The translations under genes and the position numbers were made by a program. This document shows positions 1 through 12,670 of a DNA stretch of 64,000 bases, piece by piece (positions within the stretch are counted from its first letter, which is position 1; every line of letters begins with the position of its first letter). The DNA comes from Elephas maximus indicus (lineage: Eukaryota > Chordata > Mammalia > Proboscidea > Elephantidae). The notes below the pieces were generated by a model. It did no database searches. It was not told the origin of the DNA and worked only from the letters and a program-made list of their open reading frames with translations. The DNA lies in NCBI RefSeq assembly GCF_024166365.1, contig NC_064846.1:26557866-26621865 (forward strand), given 5' to 3'.

Positions 1-1440
1 GAGGGGCAGAAAGTGTACTGAAAAGGTTTAGGTAGGTAGGTAGCCTGGCTGGGATTCAGCTTAGCCCGATTCCTTCCCCATTTAAAAGAGAGGGGTTAAG
101 AAGCACATTCTTTTCTTTCTTTTTAATATAAATCACCTTTCGGAAATTAATCTTCAGTTTAACTTCTGTGTAAATGAATTCAGAGATTAGAAGCAAGATG
201 TGATGGGAAGTGCCAGTAGGGTGAGGTTCATCAATTAGAATTAAAGTCAGTTAGTTTCCTGGAGTTGCCAGGAGAAGGTATATCAGAATGAAGGCAGTTT
301 ATCTTGGATGGCCAGAAGTTTGGTAGGTACCCTCAAGTTCAGAAGGGCCTTACAGGTCAGGTGAAAAAGGACAGCACTCCATATTAGGGGCTCAATTTGG
401 ACAAGGAAGTTTCCATGTTTCATTTTTGTTTTTTATTAAATTTGTGATATTTGCTATTGCAGTCACTGGGGATATGTGGGAATTTTGAGGAAAAGGAATT
501 CTCAGTAAAGCCTTCTTTCATGATTGCATTCAAATTAAAACAAGGCGGGGAAAGATTTATTCATGAATAGAATGGTCTTGTTTGTTGTCAGTTGTACCAT
601 GGAGTGCTTAAATCTCGTGGCCAATCAATTAGCTGTCATATATTCAAATGTAATTAAACCGTTGTTATTACATTTTTTATACCTTTAGTTGTCCTTAAAA
701 TCGCTGCTTTAGTGAGGTATGTGGACATTACAGTTTAGGCTAATTTTCCTCTGCCTTATTTCAGGACAATTTAAAGACAAGCCTATCAACAAGGAACATA
801 TCATTGTCGGTATTAATTTCTTTTTAGTTTTCTTTTTCTCAGCATGGGATTCAGAGCCTAGCTGGTTTCCAGACTATATATTTAATCCCTCAGTTCTGAA
901 TGTACAATAATTCAAAAATTTGAATTGCAATAATTCCATATCCATTTGTAGTTGGTTGGAAATAAAAAGATCCAAATACTGTAGTTTCGTATAATGCACT
1001 GATATAAAAATTAGTTAATATGTTTTCTATAGCTAATATATGTACAGGGAGCAAAATTTCCAAGTTATAAGAGTATACACTGAAAATTAAGTTTCTCTCC
1101 CTTCCTTATCCCCAAGTTCTCCTGTTCCCTTCCCTGAAGTCAACTATTGTTACCAATTTCTTGTGTTTCCTTCTACAGATATTCTATGGTGTCCTGATTA
1201 CGGAACAGGAGCTTTTCCCTTCCCTGGCAAGCCCTCAGTACCTGGCAGCACAAAAATGGTGCTCTTTGAGGTAAAAACAAATGTCCTGAGCAGTAGCATG
1301 GAACAGTAACTGCCATTCTTTATTTCTCATACCTCTCCTCTGAAATCATATTTCAAAAGCAGGCCACTGTTGGCAAAAGTTGTGTGAGAGATATATTTAC
1401 AACAATGATCAAAAAAAAAAAAAAGCTGCTGAGGCTGCTT
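1..1440. other. AT-rich intergenic DNA with one exon-like segment
   Basis: No transposon family is obvious. A 63-codon frame at 719-910 has no recognisable similarity. Between 1176 and 1271 a pyrimidine tract plus CAG acceptor, an open 96-bp segment and a GAG/GTAAAA donor look like an exon, but I know no gene that fits. Confidence 0.4.
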
Positions 1441-1444
1441 ATGT

Positions 1445-2245
1445 GTGACCAAACACCTCATGGGATTTGGTTCCGTGGTTTGGAGGTTTAGGGTCATGGT
1501 TTCATGGGACATTCCAGGTAATTGGCTTAATAATGTGCTTAGTGCTCCTGTGCTACCTCCTAGTTCACTAAGTAGTGCCTGGGGTCTTAAAAGTTTGCAA
1601 GCTGTCATCCAAGGCACAACAATTGGTCTCCATTCTCCTGAAGCAACAGAGGAAGGAGAGTCAGGAATAGGAGGCAGACATGGAATGTGTGGCTAATTCT
1701 CTGCATGAACAACTGCCACCTTTGCCATGAGACCAGAAGAACTGGATAGTGCTCAGCTACCATTGGTGAACATTTTGATCAAGGGTTCTATAGAGGAATC
1801 CTGATCAAAAGGGGGAAAATTCAGAATAGAATTTCAGATTTTCCTGGAGTCATGGAGGCTAGGTGAACCCCTGAAACTCTTGTCCTGAGATGATCTTCTT
1901 AAACTTTAAAACAAAAAATATCCCCTGAAGTCTTCTTTAAACCAAACAACAGTTTAGCTTCACTGGTAAAGAATGTCTGCCTTGAGCATTGTACTCTTTT
2001 AAGAACTGTCTATATGGGATCAAAGTGACAACAGCAGCTTGAAAGAGTAGATAGGAACCTTAGGGAACAGTGAGTGAATTTTTTATTAATGGGGGAGGGC
2101 CAACTCAGAAAAGGAGGGTGGAAATGGTTTCACAATTTGAAGAATGTAATCAGTGTCACTGAATTGTACATGTAGAAACTGTTGAGTTGGTATATGTTTC
2201 GCTGTGTATATTCGCAACAACAACAAAATTAAAAGAAAAAAAAAG
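1445..2245 (+). mobile_element. Old afrotherian L1, 3' UTR (sense)
   Basis: Reads like the sense strand of the L1 3' UTR seen in antisense at 4108-4770 and elsewhere: the blocks around GGGGTCTTAAAAGTTTGCAAG and the terminal AATTGTACATGTAGAAACTG segment, ending in an A-rich tail near 2245. Diverged, with no ORF. Confidence 0.7.
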
Positions 2246-2988
2246 AGCAGGCTACCAGACATTTGTCTGAACCATTTCTAACTGGACATAACAGTAACAC
2301 AGACACATTTATTGTGGGCACACAAGCAACCAAGATACCTAAGAGAGCCATACATTAAATATTTACTTAGTGTGTATGTGAAAAAGTAGATGCTTTTGGT
2401 TGAGCAGGGCAGGGGTTTTGTTTTTAATGCAGGATGAAATGAGTAAGAAATTGTTCACTCTTGTCCAAGAAGTGGGAGATATCATCAAACAGGTGTTGTG
2501 AAAATGACAGAAGGAAGAAAACTTGGCTTGAAGGTACAGAGAAGGCATTCCAGCATGAGTTGTGGTCTGGGAAAAATCTTGGAATCAGGGTTAGGGATAA
2601 AAGAAAGAATCTAGTGTTGAGTGTTGATTTGTGGAGAGTAGAAGGGATGAATTGGATTGGCAGGAAGAGGCAATGGAGTGAGAGTGAGGTAATGTGGAAT
2701 GAATGGCTCATTTGCATTTGTGTTTACTGAAGGCTTGTATAAGGATCTATAGACAGAAGTCAGTCAGTTTATATATAGCTAGTAAGTGCCTCCTATGTGC
2801 CTAGCACTGCCACAGAACCATCATCCTGTCCAGATTTTGTTCAACAGAGACACCAAAGAGTGGTGGGATGGTATGTATGGTGGTTTTCCTACAGTATACT
2901 CTTCTCAGACATTAACTCTACTTACTAAACAGCCCTAACTTTCTTTAATAACTTGTTATGGATCTATCATCCACACATTTATGTAAAA
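2246..2988. other. Intergenic DNA, nothing recognised
   Basis: Purine-rich on the + strand around 2450-2700, which makes overlapping open frames on both strands. There is a weak L2-like snippet near 2785 (GTGCCTAGCACTG). No gene. Confidence 0.4.
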
Positions 2989-3218
2989 CAGGGTTTCTCA
3001 ACCTTACCACTATCGACATTCTGGGCCAAATAATTCTTTGTTGTGGGAAGTTGTCCTGTACATTGTAAGATGTTTAGCAGAGCCTCTGGCCTCTACCCAC
3101 CTGATACTAGGAGCACCTCTCACTTGTGACAACCAATAATGTCTCTAGCTCTAGACATTGCCAAATGTCCCCTTGGGGGCAATTTAACTTCAATTTTGCC
3201 CCCAGTTGAGAACCACTG
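2989..3218 (-). mobile_element. MER5A-type hAT-Charlie DNA transposon relic
   Basis: Near-inverted ends CAGGGTTTCTCAACC (2989-3003) and GGTTGAGAACCACTG-like (3204-3218, one mismatch). Internal text matches what I remember of MER5A (GACATTGCCAAATGTCCCC, ATAATTCTTTGTTGTGGG). A non-autonomous, ancient mammalian element. Confidence 0.8.
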
Positions 3219-3449
3219 ATGTAAAGCTTCCTGAACCTACATTTTTTTGCTCTGTAAAATCCCTTATTAAGAGCTAAATTGAAAAAATATTTATCAAAAT
3301 AGTGCATTAATGTGGATAAAAATTAAATAGGACCGAAGGACTTATGAAAAGCAACTGTCCCCTGCCCCACCACTCCCCATCTGTAGTCCCATTCTCTGAG
3401 GGCTACCACTTTTAACTGTTTCTGGTTTGGATTTTTCTAATGATTTCTG
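3219..3449. other. Intergenic spacer
   Basis: Unique AT-rich sequence; no feature seen. Confidence 0.4.
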
Positions 3450-3660
3450 TCATATCCATCCATCCATTCATTTGTCCATTTATCCAGTCATTCAAACAAA
3501 ATATTTATTGACCAGCTACCATGTGCCAGGCACTGTTCTAGGCTCTGGGGATAGAACAGTGAACAAAACAGATGGAAATGCCTGCTCTTACTGAATTTAA
3601 GTTCTAGTGAGGGAGAGCAACAATAAAGATAAGTAATTAAAATATGTCGTGTGTTAAAAG
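3450..3660 (-). mobile_element. L2 LINE 3' end
   Basis: ATATTTATTGACCAGCTACC and GTGCCAGGCACTGTTCTAGG followed by GAACAGTGAACAAAACAGA are the reverse complement of the L2 3' terminus. Confidence 0.75.
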
Positions 3661-4100
3661 ACAGTAAGTTCTATGGAGAAAAACAAATCAGGGAAAGGAG
3701 ATAGGGAGTTCTTGGGGGGAGGTGTGGACACTGAAGTTGTAGGGGCCAGAATTTTGAAATCAAGGTGTCAGCAGGGTTGATTCCTTCTGGAGGCTCTGAG
3801 GAAGAATCCGTTCCATGCTTCTCTCCTAGCTTCTGGTGACTGCTGATAATCCCTGGCATTCCTTGGGTTGTAGACACATCACTCCAGTCTCTGCCTCCAT
3901 TTTCACATGGCCTTATTCTCCCTGTCTCTCCGTGTCTTCTCCTTTTCTGTCTCTTATAAGGACACTTGTCATTGGATTTAGGGCCCACCCTCACCCAGGA
4001 AGATCCCATCTTGAGATCCATATCTTAATTATATCTGCAAATACCCTTATTCCAAATAAGGTCATGTTCTGAGCACACAGTTCAACCCACGACATGGTCT
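3661..4100. mobile_element. Probable ancient L1M/MER-type repeat
   Basis: The succession TCTGGAGGCTCTGAGG, CTTATAAGGACACTTGTCAT, GGATTTAGGGCCCACCC, ATCTGCAAATACCC resembles a widespread ancient mammalian repeat whose exact family I cannot fix by eye. Confidence 0.5.
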
Positions 4101-4107
4101 GAATTAA

Positions 4108-4770
4108 GTTTTTTTTAAAGACTTCTAAAAATATTTTGTTTATTTTTGGTGGCAATGTACACAACCAAACATACATCCATTCACAATTTCTACAAGAACA
4201 GTTTGATAACGTTGGTTACATACTTCATATTGTGTCAATATTTTATCTGTACCCATATTGTTTCATCACGTTAATTTCGACTCTCTGCCCCTTAAAGTTC
4301 TCATCTGTGCTTTAGATTAGCTGCTGTCATTTTACACTCATATAAATAATTCTTTATAAGAACGCTATGTTTGAGACAAACATAAATTGAGCTAAACTCA
4401 TTTAGTTTAACAATGGCTTCATGGGGTAGTTTTGGTTCAAAGTTTAAAGATCATTTCTGGGCATTAGATTCGTGGGTTCCCCCAGTATCAATGGATCCAG
4501 TAAGTCTGGTTTCCATATGAGTTTGAAGTTCTGTTCCACACTTTTCCTTCTTTTGATCAGGATTCACCTATTGGGTCCTTGATCAAAATGTTCAGTAACG
4601 GTAGCCAGGCACCATCCATTTCTTTTGGTCTCATGGTAATGGAGGTAGTAGTTAATGGAGGCAATTAAACGTGCAGTCCATTTCCTTCTCCAATTCCTGG
4701 GTCTCCTTCTTCCTCTGCTGTTCCAGGCGAATAGAGACCAATGATTGTATCTTGGGTAGCCTGAGTTAAG
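4108..4770 (-). mobile_element. Old afrotherian L1, 3' UTR (antisense)
   Basis: Shares landmarks with the other antisense L1 3' UTRs here: GTAACGGTAGCCAGGCACCA, then TTGTATCTTGGGTAGC. Same older subfamily as 1445-2245. Confidence 0.65.
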
Positions 4771-5580
4771 TTTTAAAAGAATCTCTCTGGCTGCCGTGTT
4801 AATAATAGACTGAAAGAAGGCAAGGGTGGAAGTAGGGAGACCAGTGAAGGGGCTGTTGCAATAACCCAGCTTCTCCAAAGAATATGCTCATATTGTCCTT
4901 CCTTCTTTTACCAGCTCCAGACATCATCTGCTTCCTGCTCTGATCAATGAGCATTTAGTCCCCCTCTCTCCTCCTAATGCACCATTTTTAGTTCCACTAG
5001 TTTCCTTCCCCATAGGCAAGCATTCTAATGTGTATCTTTTTGTTTGTGTGTTGGTTATCTTTGTGCCTTTATGTAAGAAACATAAGTCTCTATTTCTTGT
5101 TCCATCATCTATAGACAGTACCTCTTGATTCCACACTTTCTAAAATTAGATTAGTGCCTGTACACATCCTTCCACCTCGCCTAGCTCTGTCTATTGTCCA
5201 ACTTCTGTAAACTGTGCCTTTACATCGCTAAGTTTAACATTTACTTTATACTTTGCAATTATTATTAAGTTTCCTGTGATTTGTCTCTAGGTTGGATTGC
5301 AAAAGTTGAAAACCAATAAAGATAGTGTTTACACTATTGTGATTATATAAATATTTTTCAGTGTAAAGCCAAGGGTTGTACCTCGATTACATTTTCTTCT
5401 TTATAGTTTTAATGTCACAACCTCTGTGCCACTTGAAGGAGACCAATGCATGCCTCAAGTACGAAAAAATTCTCCTTTTTCATACTCCATCAATTGTTCT
5501 GTATCATTTCATGTTTTAGTTTCTTTCATTATTGAGAATGGCATTTTTTAACAATTTTGTATTTTCCTGATGGTGTTTTT
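4771..5580. other. Intergenic AT-rich DNA
   Basis: No gene or clear repeat recognised; L1-derived remnants cannot be excluded. Confidence 0.35.
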
Positions 5581-5582
5581 TT

Positions 5583-5750
5583 TTAATTTTTATTGTGCTT
5601 TAAGTGAAAGTTTACAAATCAAGTCAGTCTCTCATACAAAAATTTATATACACCTTTCTGTATACTCCTAGTTGCTGTCCCTCTAATGAGACAGCACACT
5701 GCTTCTCTCCACTGTCTATTTCCTCTTTTTTTGGTTTTGTTTTTGCTGTG
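5583..5750 (-). mobile_element. Short L1 3' UTR fragment (antisense)
   Basis: Begins with T-run plus TTTTTATTGTGCTTTAAGTG, the antisense start of the L1 3' UTR used throughout this window, and fades out after about 160 bp (5'-truncated insertion). Confidence 0.75.
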
Positions 5751-6223
5751 GAGAAACATCTCCCTCCTTCACCACATCGCTGCCATCATCCAGCTTCTTC
5801 CTCAGTTTGTCTATTGCTCAGAATCAATACTAGTCTTCTTGAAGCCCACTTCCTGTGTTAATTCAGACCAGTTCTTTACATCCGATTTATGAATTCCTCG
5901 TACAGCCTTTGTTTTTCCTGGTATTTCTTATTGTCCCTGTTTTGTTTATTTCTTACATTCTGTGCCTTTATTGTATCCTTATTCTCCCCCCCCAGCTCTT
6001 AAACATACTGCCTCTTTTACTGACTGCTCTTTTTCCTAGCGTCCACCTTTTATGTTCTCTTTGGTGTTTTTCTGGGCTATTTGGCTGGATAATCAGCCAC
6101 AGACCTTGCATGTTCAGTCAACATTCTCCCCTTCAATTTCTACCTTCCAGAAACTTGTGAAATATAAGTCGATGTACCCCTTCACTTCTTTGTTTTGGGG
6201 TTATATCCTCTACTGTAATTCTA
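5751..6223. other. Pyrimidine-rich intergenic DNA
   Basis: Leu/Phe-rich frames on the + strand reflect T/C richness, not a gene. Ends at the target-site duplication of the SINE pair. Confidence 0.4.
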
Positions 6224-6234
6224 ATGATGTCTTA

Positions 6235-6383
6235 AACAAACCAACCCGTTGCCGTCGAGTCAATTCCAACTCATTGTGACTCTGTAGGACAGAGTAGAAC
6301 TGCCCCATAGGGTTTCCAAGGAGCAGCTGGCGGACTTTTTGGTTAGCAGCCATAGCTCTTAACCATTGTGCCACCAGGGCCCC
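6235..6383 (-). mobile_element. AfroSINE, short type (left member of a pair)
   Basis: Antisense copy running from the CCGTTGCCGTCGAGTCAATT tail region to CCACCAGGGC head. It abuts the next SINE without an intervening duplication. The pair as a whole is flanked by ATGATGTCTTA (6224-6234 and 6549-6559). Confidence 0.9.
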
Positions 6384-6548
6384 TAACCAAACCCAGTGCT
6401 GTTGTGTGGATTCCGACTCATAGCAACCCTATAGGGTAGGATAGAACTGCCCCACAGGGTTTCCAAGGAGAGGTTGGCAGATTTGAACTGCTGACCTCTT
6501 GGTTAACAGCCATAAATAGCTCTTAACCACTGTGCCACCAGGGCTCCG
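6384..6548 (-). mobile_element. AfroSINE, short type (right member of a pair)
   Basis: Full-length antisense copy, ACCAAACCC tail side to CCAGGGCTCC head, followed by the 11-bp duplication at 6549-6559. Head-to-tail with the preceding copy. Confidence 0.9.
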
Positions 6549-6559
6549 ATGATGTCTTA

Positions 6560-6907
6560 GGAGATGATAAATGCATATGGTCATTCTGCCATATTGAACA
6601 AGGAGTATATAGCTTTATTAAAATTTTTAAATTGTAAAATTAATGTATGCTTCTTTTAACTAATTCAGAGATTAAAGGGGCGTACAAAGGAAAACATTAA
6701 AGTTTGCTCACCGCATCCACTCGCCAGAGGTAACCACTGTTTGGTAAATATCCTTCCAGACTTTTATTGTGTACACATATAAAATCATACACACACACAC
6801 ACACACACACACAGTTTTTTTTTAATTTCATCAAGGTTGAGTTTTATAAATATTAGAAACTTTTTTTATACTTAGCAAATTTGGGGCATTCTTGCATGTC
6901 AACACAT
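6560..6907. other. Old LINE-like DNA with a (CA)n tract
   Basis: AT-rich sequence resembling ancient L1M antisense. Contains a (AC)12 microsatellite at 6789-6813. Confidence 0.4.
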
Positions 6908-6925
6908 AGATACTTAATTTTTTTA

Positions 6926-7166
6926 AATTGTGCTTTAAGTGAAAGTTTACAGCTCAAGTTAGTTTCTCATACAAAATTATACACACATTGTTATGTGACC
7001 CTAGTTGTTCTCCCTATAATGTGACAACACACTCCTCCTTTCCACCCTGGATTCAACCAGCTCCTGTCCCTTTCTGCCTTCTTATCTCGCCTCTGGACGG
7101 GTGCTGCCCATTTAGTCTCATGAATCTACTTGAACTAAGAAGCACAGTCTTAATGAGTATCATTTG
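6926..7166 (-). mobile_element. L1, 3' UTR part, left of nested RTE
   Basis: Antisense L1 3' terminus. With 10371-12670 it forms one L1 insertion of about 2.5 kb (5'-truncated), split by the RTE. The L1 is flanked by AGATACTTAATTTTTTTA (6908-6925) and AGACACTTAATTTTTTAA (12671-12688). Confidence 0.9.
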
Positions 7167-7174
7167 ATGTCTAA

Positions 7175-10100
7175 TTGTTGTTGTTAGGTGCCGTCAAGTC
7201 CATTCTGACTCACAGTGACAGCATGCACAACAGAATGGAACACTGCCCGATCCTGCATCATACTCACAGTTGTTGCTATACTTGTGCCCATTGTTGCAGC
7301 CACTGTGTCAAACCATCTCGTTGAGGGTCTTCCTCTTTTTCGCTGACCCTCTACTTTACCAAGCATGATGTCCTTCTCTAGAGACTGGTCCTTCCTGATA
7401 CCATGTCCAGAGTATGTGAGACGTAGTCTCGCCATCCTTGCATCTAAGGAACATTCTGGTTGTACTCCTTCAAAGACAGATTTCGTTCTTTTGGCAGTCC
7501 ATGACATATTCAATATTCTTCACCAACACCACAATTCAAAGGTGTCAATTCTTCCTTATTCGTTGTCCAGCTTTCGCATGCATATGAGGGGATTAAAAAC
7601 ACCATGGCTTGGGTCAGGTGCACCTTAGTCCTCAAGGTGACATCTTTGCTTTTCAACATTTAAAAGAAGTCTTTTGCAGCTGATTTGCCCAATGCAATGT
7701 GTCTTTTGATTTCTTGACTGCTGCTTCCATGGGTGTTGATCGTGGATCCAAGTAAAATGAAATCCTTGAGAAACTCAATCTTTTTCTCTGTTTATCATGA
7801 TGTTGCTTATTGGTCCAGTTTTGAGGATATTTGTTTTCTTTATCTTGAGGTATAATCCATACTGAAGGCTATGGTCTTTGATCTTCATCAGTAAGTGCTT
7901 CAAGTCTTCTTTACTTTCAGCAAGCAAGGTTGTGTCATCTGCATAATGCAGGTTGTCAATGAATTTTCCTCCAATCGTGATGCCCCGTTCTTCATATAGT
8001 CCAGCTTCTTGGATTATTTGCTCAGCAGACAGAGAGAATAGGTATGGTGAAAGGTTACAACCATTATGCACCTTTCCTGACTTTAAACCACAGTTTCCCC
8101 TTATTGAAATGACTGCCTCCTGATCCATGTACAGATGACTCCTGAGCACAATTAAGTTGTTCCAGAATTCCCATTCTCCGCAATGTAATCCGTAATTTGT
8201 TATGATCCACACGGTTGAATGCCTTAGCATAGGCCGTAAAACACAGGTAAACATCTTTCTGCTATTTTCTGCTTTCAGCCAGGATCCATCTGACATCAGT
8301 AATGATATCTCTGGTTCCACGTCTTCTAAATCCAGCTTGAATTTCTGGCAGTTCCCTGTCCATATACTGCTGCAGCTACTTTGGAATGATCTTCAGCAAA
8401 ATTTTGTTTGAGTGTGATATTAATGATATTGTTCTATAATTTCCACATTCGGTTGGATCACTTTTCTTGGGAATAGGCTTAAAAGTTGATCTCTTCCAGT
8501 TGGTTGGCCAAATTTACAAATTTTTTGGCATAGATGAGCGAGCACTTTCAGTGCTGCATCCTATTGTTGAAACATCTTAATTGGTATTCCGTCAATTCCC
8601 AGAGACTTGTTTTTCGTCAATGCCTTCAGTGCAGTTTGGACTTCTTCCTTCAGTACCATCGGTTCCTGATCATATGTTACCTCCTGAAATGGTTGAATAT
8701 CAACCAGTTCTTTTTGGTATAGTGTCTCTGTCTATTCCTTCCATCTTGTTTTGATGCTTCCTGCGTCGTTTAATAAATATTATCCCCGTAGAATCCTTCA
8801 GTATTGCAATTCAAGGCTTGAATTTTTTCTTCAGTTCTTTTAGCTTGAGAAATGCTGAGAGTGTTCTCCCCTTTTGGTTTTCTGTCTCCAGGTCTTTGCA
8901 CATGTCATCATAATACTTTGTCTTTTTGAGTCGCCCTTCAAAATCTTTTGTTCAGCTCTTTTACGTCATCATTTTTTCCTTTTACTTTGGCTACTTGGTG
9001 TTCAAGAGCAAGTTTCGAAGTCTCTTTTGACATCCATTTAGGTTTTTATTTCTCTCCTGTCTTTTTAATGACCTCTTGCTTTCTTCATGTATAATGTCCT
9101 TGATGTTATTCCACAACTCCTCTGGTCTTTGGTCATTAATTTTCAACACATCAAATTTATTCTTGAAATGGTCTCTAAATTCAGGTGGGATATACTCAAG
9201 GTCATACTTTGGCTCTCCTGGACTTGTTCTAATTTTCTTCAGTTTCAACGTGAACTTGCACATGAGTAATTGATGGTCTGATCTGCAGTCAGTCCCTGGC
9301 CTTGTTCTGACTGATGATATTGAGCTTTTCCATTGTCTCTTTCCACAGATGTCAATTTGATTCCATATTCCATCTGGAGACGCCCATGTGTAGAGTCATC
9401 GTTTATGTTGGTGAAAAAAGTATTTGCAATTAAGAAGTTGTTGGTCTTGCAAAATTCAATCAGGTGATCTCTGGCATCGTTTCTCTCATCAAGGCCATAT
9501 TTTCCAACTACCAATCCTTCTTTGTTTCCAACTTCCCAGTTCCAATCTCCAGTAATTATCAGTGCATCCTGATTGCACGTTTGATCAATTTCAGACTGCA
9601 GAAGTTGGCAAAAATCTTCAATTTCTTCATCTTTAATCTTAGTGTTTGGTGCGTAAATTTGAACAATAGTTGTATTAACTGGTCTTCCTTGTAGGCATAT
9701 GGATATTATCCTATCACTGGCTGTGTTTTACTTCAGGATAGATCTTGAAATGTTCTTTTTGACAATGAATGCAATGCCATTCCTCTTCAAGTTGTCGTTT
9801 CTGGCATAGTAGACCATATGATTGTCAGATTCAAAATGACCAGTAGCAGTCTATTTCAGCTCACTAATGCCTAGTATATCGATGTTTATGCGTTCCATTT
9901 CATTTTTGACAATTTCCAGTTTTCCTAGATTCATACGTCATATATTCCATTTTCTGATTATTAATGGATATTTGCAGCTGTTTCTTCTCATTTTAAGTTG
10001 TGCCACATCAGCAAATGAAGGACCCGAAAGGTTGACTCCATCCACATCATAGAGGTCGACTCTACTTTGAGGAGGCAGCTCTTCCCTGGTCCATTTTGAG

Positions 10101-10362
10101 TGCCTTCCAACCTGAGGGGCTCTTCTTCCAACACGATATCAGACAACGTTCTGCTGCTATTCATAAGGTTTTCACTGGCTAATTCTTTTCGGAAGTAGAC
10201 TGTTGCGTCCTTCTTCCCAGTCTCTCTCAGTCTGGAAGCTCGGCTGAAATCTGTCCACCATGAGTGACCCTGCTGGTACTTGATCACTGGTGGCATAGCT
10301 TCCAGCATCGCAGCAACACACAAGCCTCCACAGTACGACAAACTGTCAGACGTATCGGGGTT
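7175..10362 (-). mobile_element. Near full-length RTE LINE nested in L1
   Basis: 3188 bp on the - strand, flanked by ATGTCTAA (7167-7174) and ATGTCTTA (10363-10370). The 3' end reads CTAACAACAACAA when reversed. The - strand frame 7775-8320 carries reverse transcriptase with YADD (NLHYADDTTLLAES); 8991-9263 and 9245-9514 carry parts of the endonuclease/RT linker, and 9988-10395 the 5' end. Several frameshifts and stops; inactive. The RTE clade has an AP-type endonuclease and RT in one ORF. Confidence 0.92.
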
Positions 10363-10370
10363 ATGTCTTA

Positions 10371-12670
10371 TAGTCCAGTCTAATCTTTGTCTCAAGAGTT
10401 GGCTTGGGGAATGGGTTCAGTTCTGGGTTAACAGAGTCTGGAGGCCATGTCTTCTGGGGTTCCTCCAGTTTCAGTCAGACCATTCAGTCTGGTCTTTTTA
10501 CTACAATTTGAGCTCTGCACCCCATTTTTCTCCTTCTCCGTCAGGGACTCTCTGTTGTATTCCCTGTAAGGGTAGTCATTGGCAGCAGCCGGCCACCATC
10601 TAGTTTTGGTCTCAGGCTGATGGAGTCTTTGGTTTATGTGGCCTTCCTGTCTCTTAGGCTAATATTTTCCTTGTGTCTTTGGTGTTCTTCATTCTTCTTT
10701 GCTTCAGGTGGGTTGGTATGCATCTTAGATGGCTCTCGCTGGCTTTTAAGATCATAGATGCCACTCACCAAAGTGGGATGCAGAACATTTTCTTAATAAA
10801 CTTTGCTGTGCCAAATTACCTAGATGTCCTCTGAAACCATGATCCCCAGACCCCCGCCTCTGCTACTCTGTCCCTTGAAATGTTTGACTGTATCCAGGAA
10901 ACTTCTTAGCTTTTGGTTTAGTTCAGTTGTGCTTACTTCCCCTGTGTTGTGTGTTGTCCTTCCCTTTACCTAAGATAATTCTTGTCTACTATCTCTTACT
11001 GAATACCCCTCTCTCCCTCCCCAACCTCGTAATCATCAAAGAATATTTTCTTCTGTGTTTAAACCTTTTCTTGAGTTCTTATAATAGTGGTCTCATACAA
11101 TATTCGTCCTTTTGCAACTGACTAATTTCACTCAGCATAATGCCTTCTAGGTTCATCCATGTTATGAGTTGTTTCTCGGATTCATTGTTGTGTAGTATTC
11201 CATCGTGTGAACATACCATAATTTGTTTATCCATTTGTCAGTTGATCAGCACTTGGGTTGTTTCCACTTTTTTGATATTGTGAACAGTGCTGCAATGAAC
11301 GTAGATGTGCATATATCTATTCGTGTGATGGCTCTTATTTCTGTAGAGCATATTCCAAGGAGTGGGATTGCTGGATCGTAGGGTAGTTCTATTTCTAGCT
11401 TTTGAAGGAAGCACCATATCAATTTCCAAAGTGGTTGTACCATTTGACATTCCTACCAGCAGCGTATAAGTGTTCCAGTCTCTCCAACATTTATTGTTTT
11501 GTGTTTTTTGGATTAATGCCAGCCTTGTTGGAGTGAGATGAATTCTCATTGTAGTTTTGATCTGCATTTCTCTAATGGCTAATGATCGTGAGCATTTCCT
11601 CATATATCTGTTAGCTGCCTGAATGGCTTCTTTGGTGAAGTGCCTGTTCATATCCTTTGCTCGTTTTTTAATTGGGTTTTTTGTCTTTTTGTTGTTCAGG
11701 TTTTGCAGTATCTTATAGATTTTAGAGATTAAACCCTGATCGGATGCGTTTTAGCTAAAAAAAAATTCCCAGTCTGTAGGTTGTGTTTTTACCCTTTTGA
11801 TGAGCATAAGCATTTGATTTTTAGGAGCTCCCAGTTATCAAGTTTCTCTTCTGGCGTTTGTGCATTATTAGCAATGTTTCGAATTCCGTTTATGCCATGT
11901 ATTAGGCCTCCTAGCATTGTTCCTATTTTTTTCTTCCATGATCTTTATCTTTTTAGGTTTTATATTTAGGTCTTTGATCCATTTTGAGTTAGTTTTTGTG
12001 CATGGTGTGAGGTATGGGTCTTGTTTCATTTTTTTGCAGATGTATACCCAGTTATGCCAGCACCATTTGTTAAAGAGATTTTCTTTTCCCCAATTAACAG
12101 ACTTTGGGCCTTTGTCAAATATCAGCTGCTCATAGGTGGATGAATTTACATCTGGATTCTCAGTTTTGTTCCATTGGTCTATGTATCTGTTGTTGTACCA
12201 GTACCAGGCTGTTTTGACTACTTTGGTGGTATAATAGGTCCTAAAATCAGGTAGTGTGAGGCCTTCCACTTTGTTCTTCTTCAGTAATGCTTTGTTTATC
12301 TGGGTCCTATTCCTTTCCATATGAAGCTGGTGACTTGTTTCTCCATCTCATTAAAAAATATTATTGGAATTTGGATCAGGATTGCAATGTATTTGTAGAT
12401 TGCTTTGGGTAGAATTGACGTTTTCACAATATTGAGTCTTTCTATTCATGAGCAAGGTATATTTTCCACTTATGTCGGTGTCTCTTGTTTTCTTGCAGTA
12501 GTGTCTTGTAGTTTTCTTTATACAGGTCTTTTACATCCCTGCTTACATTTATTCCTAAGTATTTTATCTTCTTGGGGGCTATTGTAAATGGTATTGATTT
12601 GGTGATTTCCTCTTCGAAGTTCCCTTTGTTGGTGTAGAGGAATCCAACGATTTTTGTAAGTTTATCTTGT
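10371..12670 (-). mobile_element. L1, 3' UTR and ORF2 end, right of nested RTE
   Basis: Antisense. The first part is the 3' UTR (TTTTAAGATCATAGATGCC, ACTCACCAAAGT), and from about 11.1 kb it is ORF2 read in reverse. The - strand frame 11868-12320 encodes the ORF2 C-terminal stretch ending around [11 protein letters not shown]. Degenerate, no intact ORF. Confidence 0.9.

Noticed and set aside
719-910. 63-codon frame preceded by TTTCAG
   Set aside because: Low complexity Phe-rich end, no known similarity, no convincing donor in a suitable place.
11868-12320. 150-codon - strand frame
   Set aside because: C-terminal fragment of L1 ORF2 in a degenerate copy.
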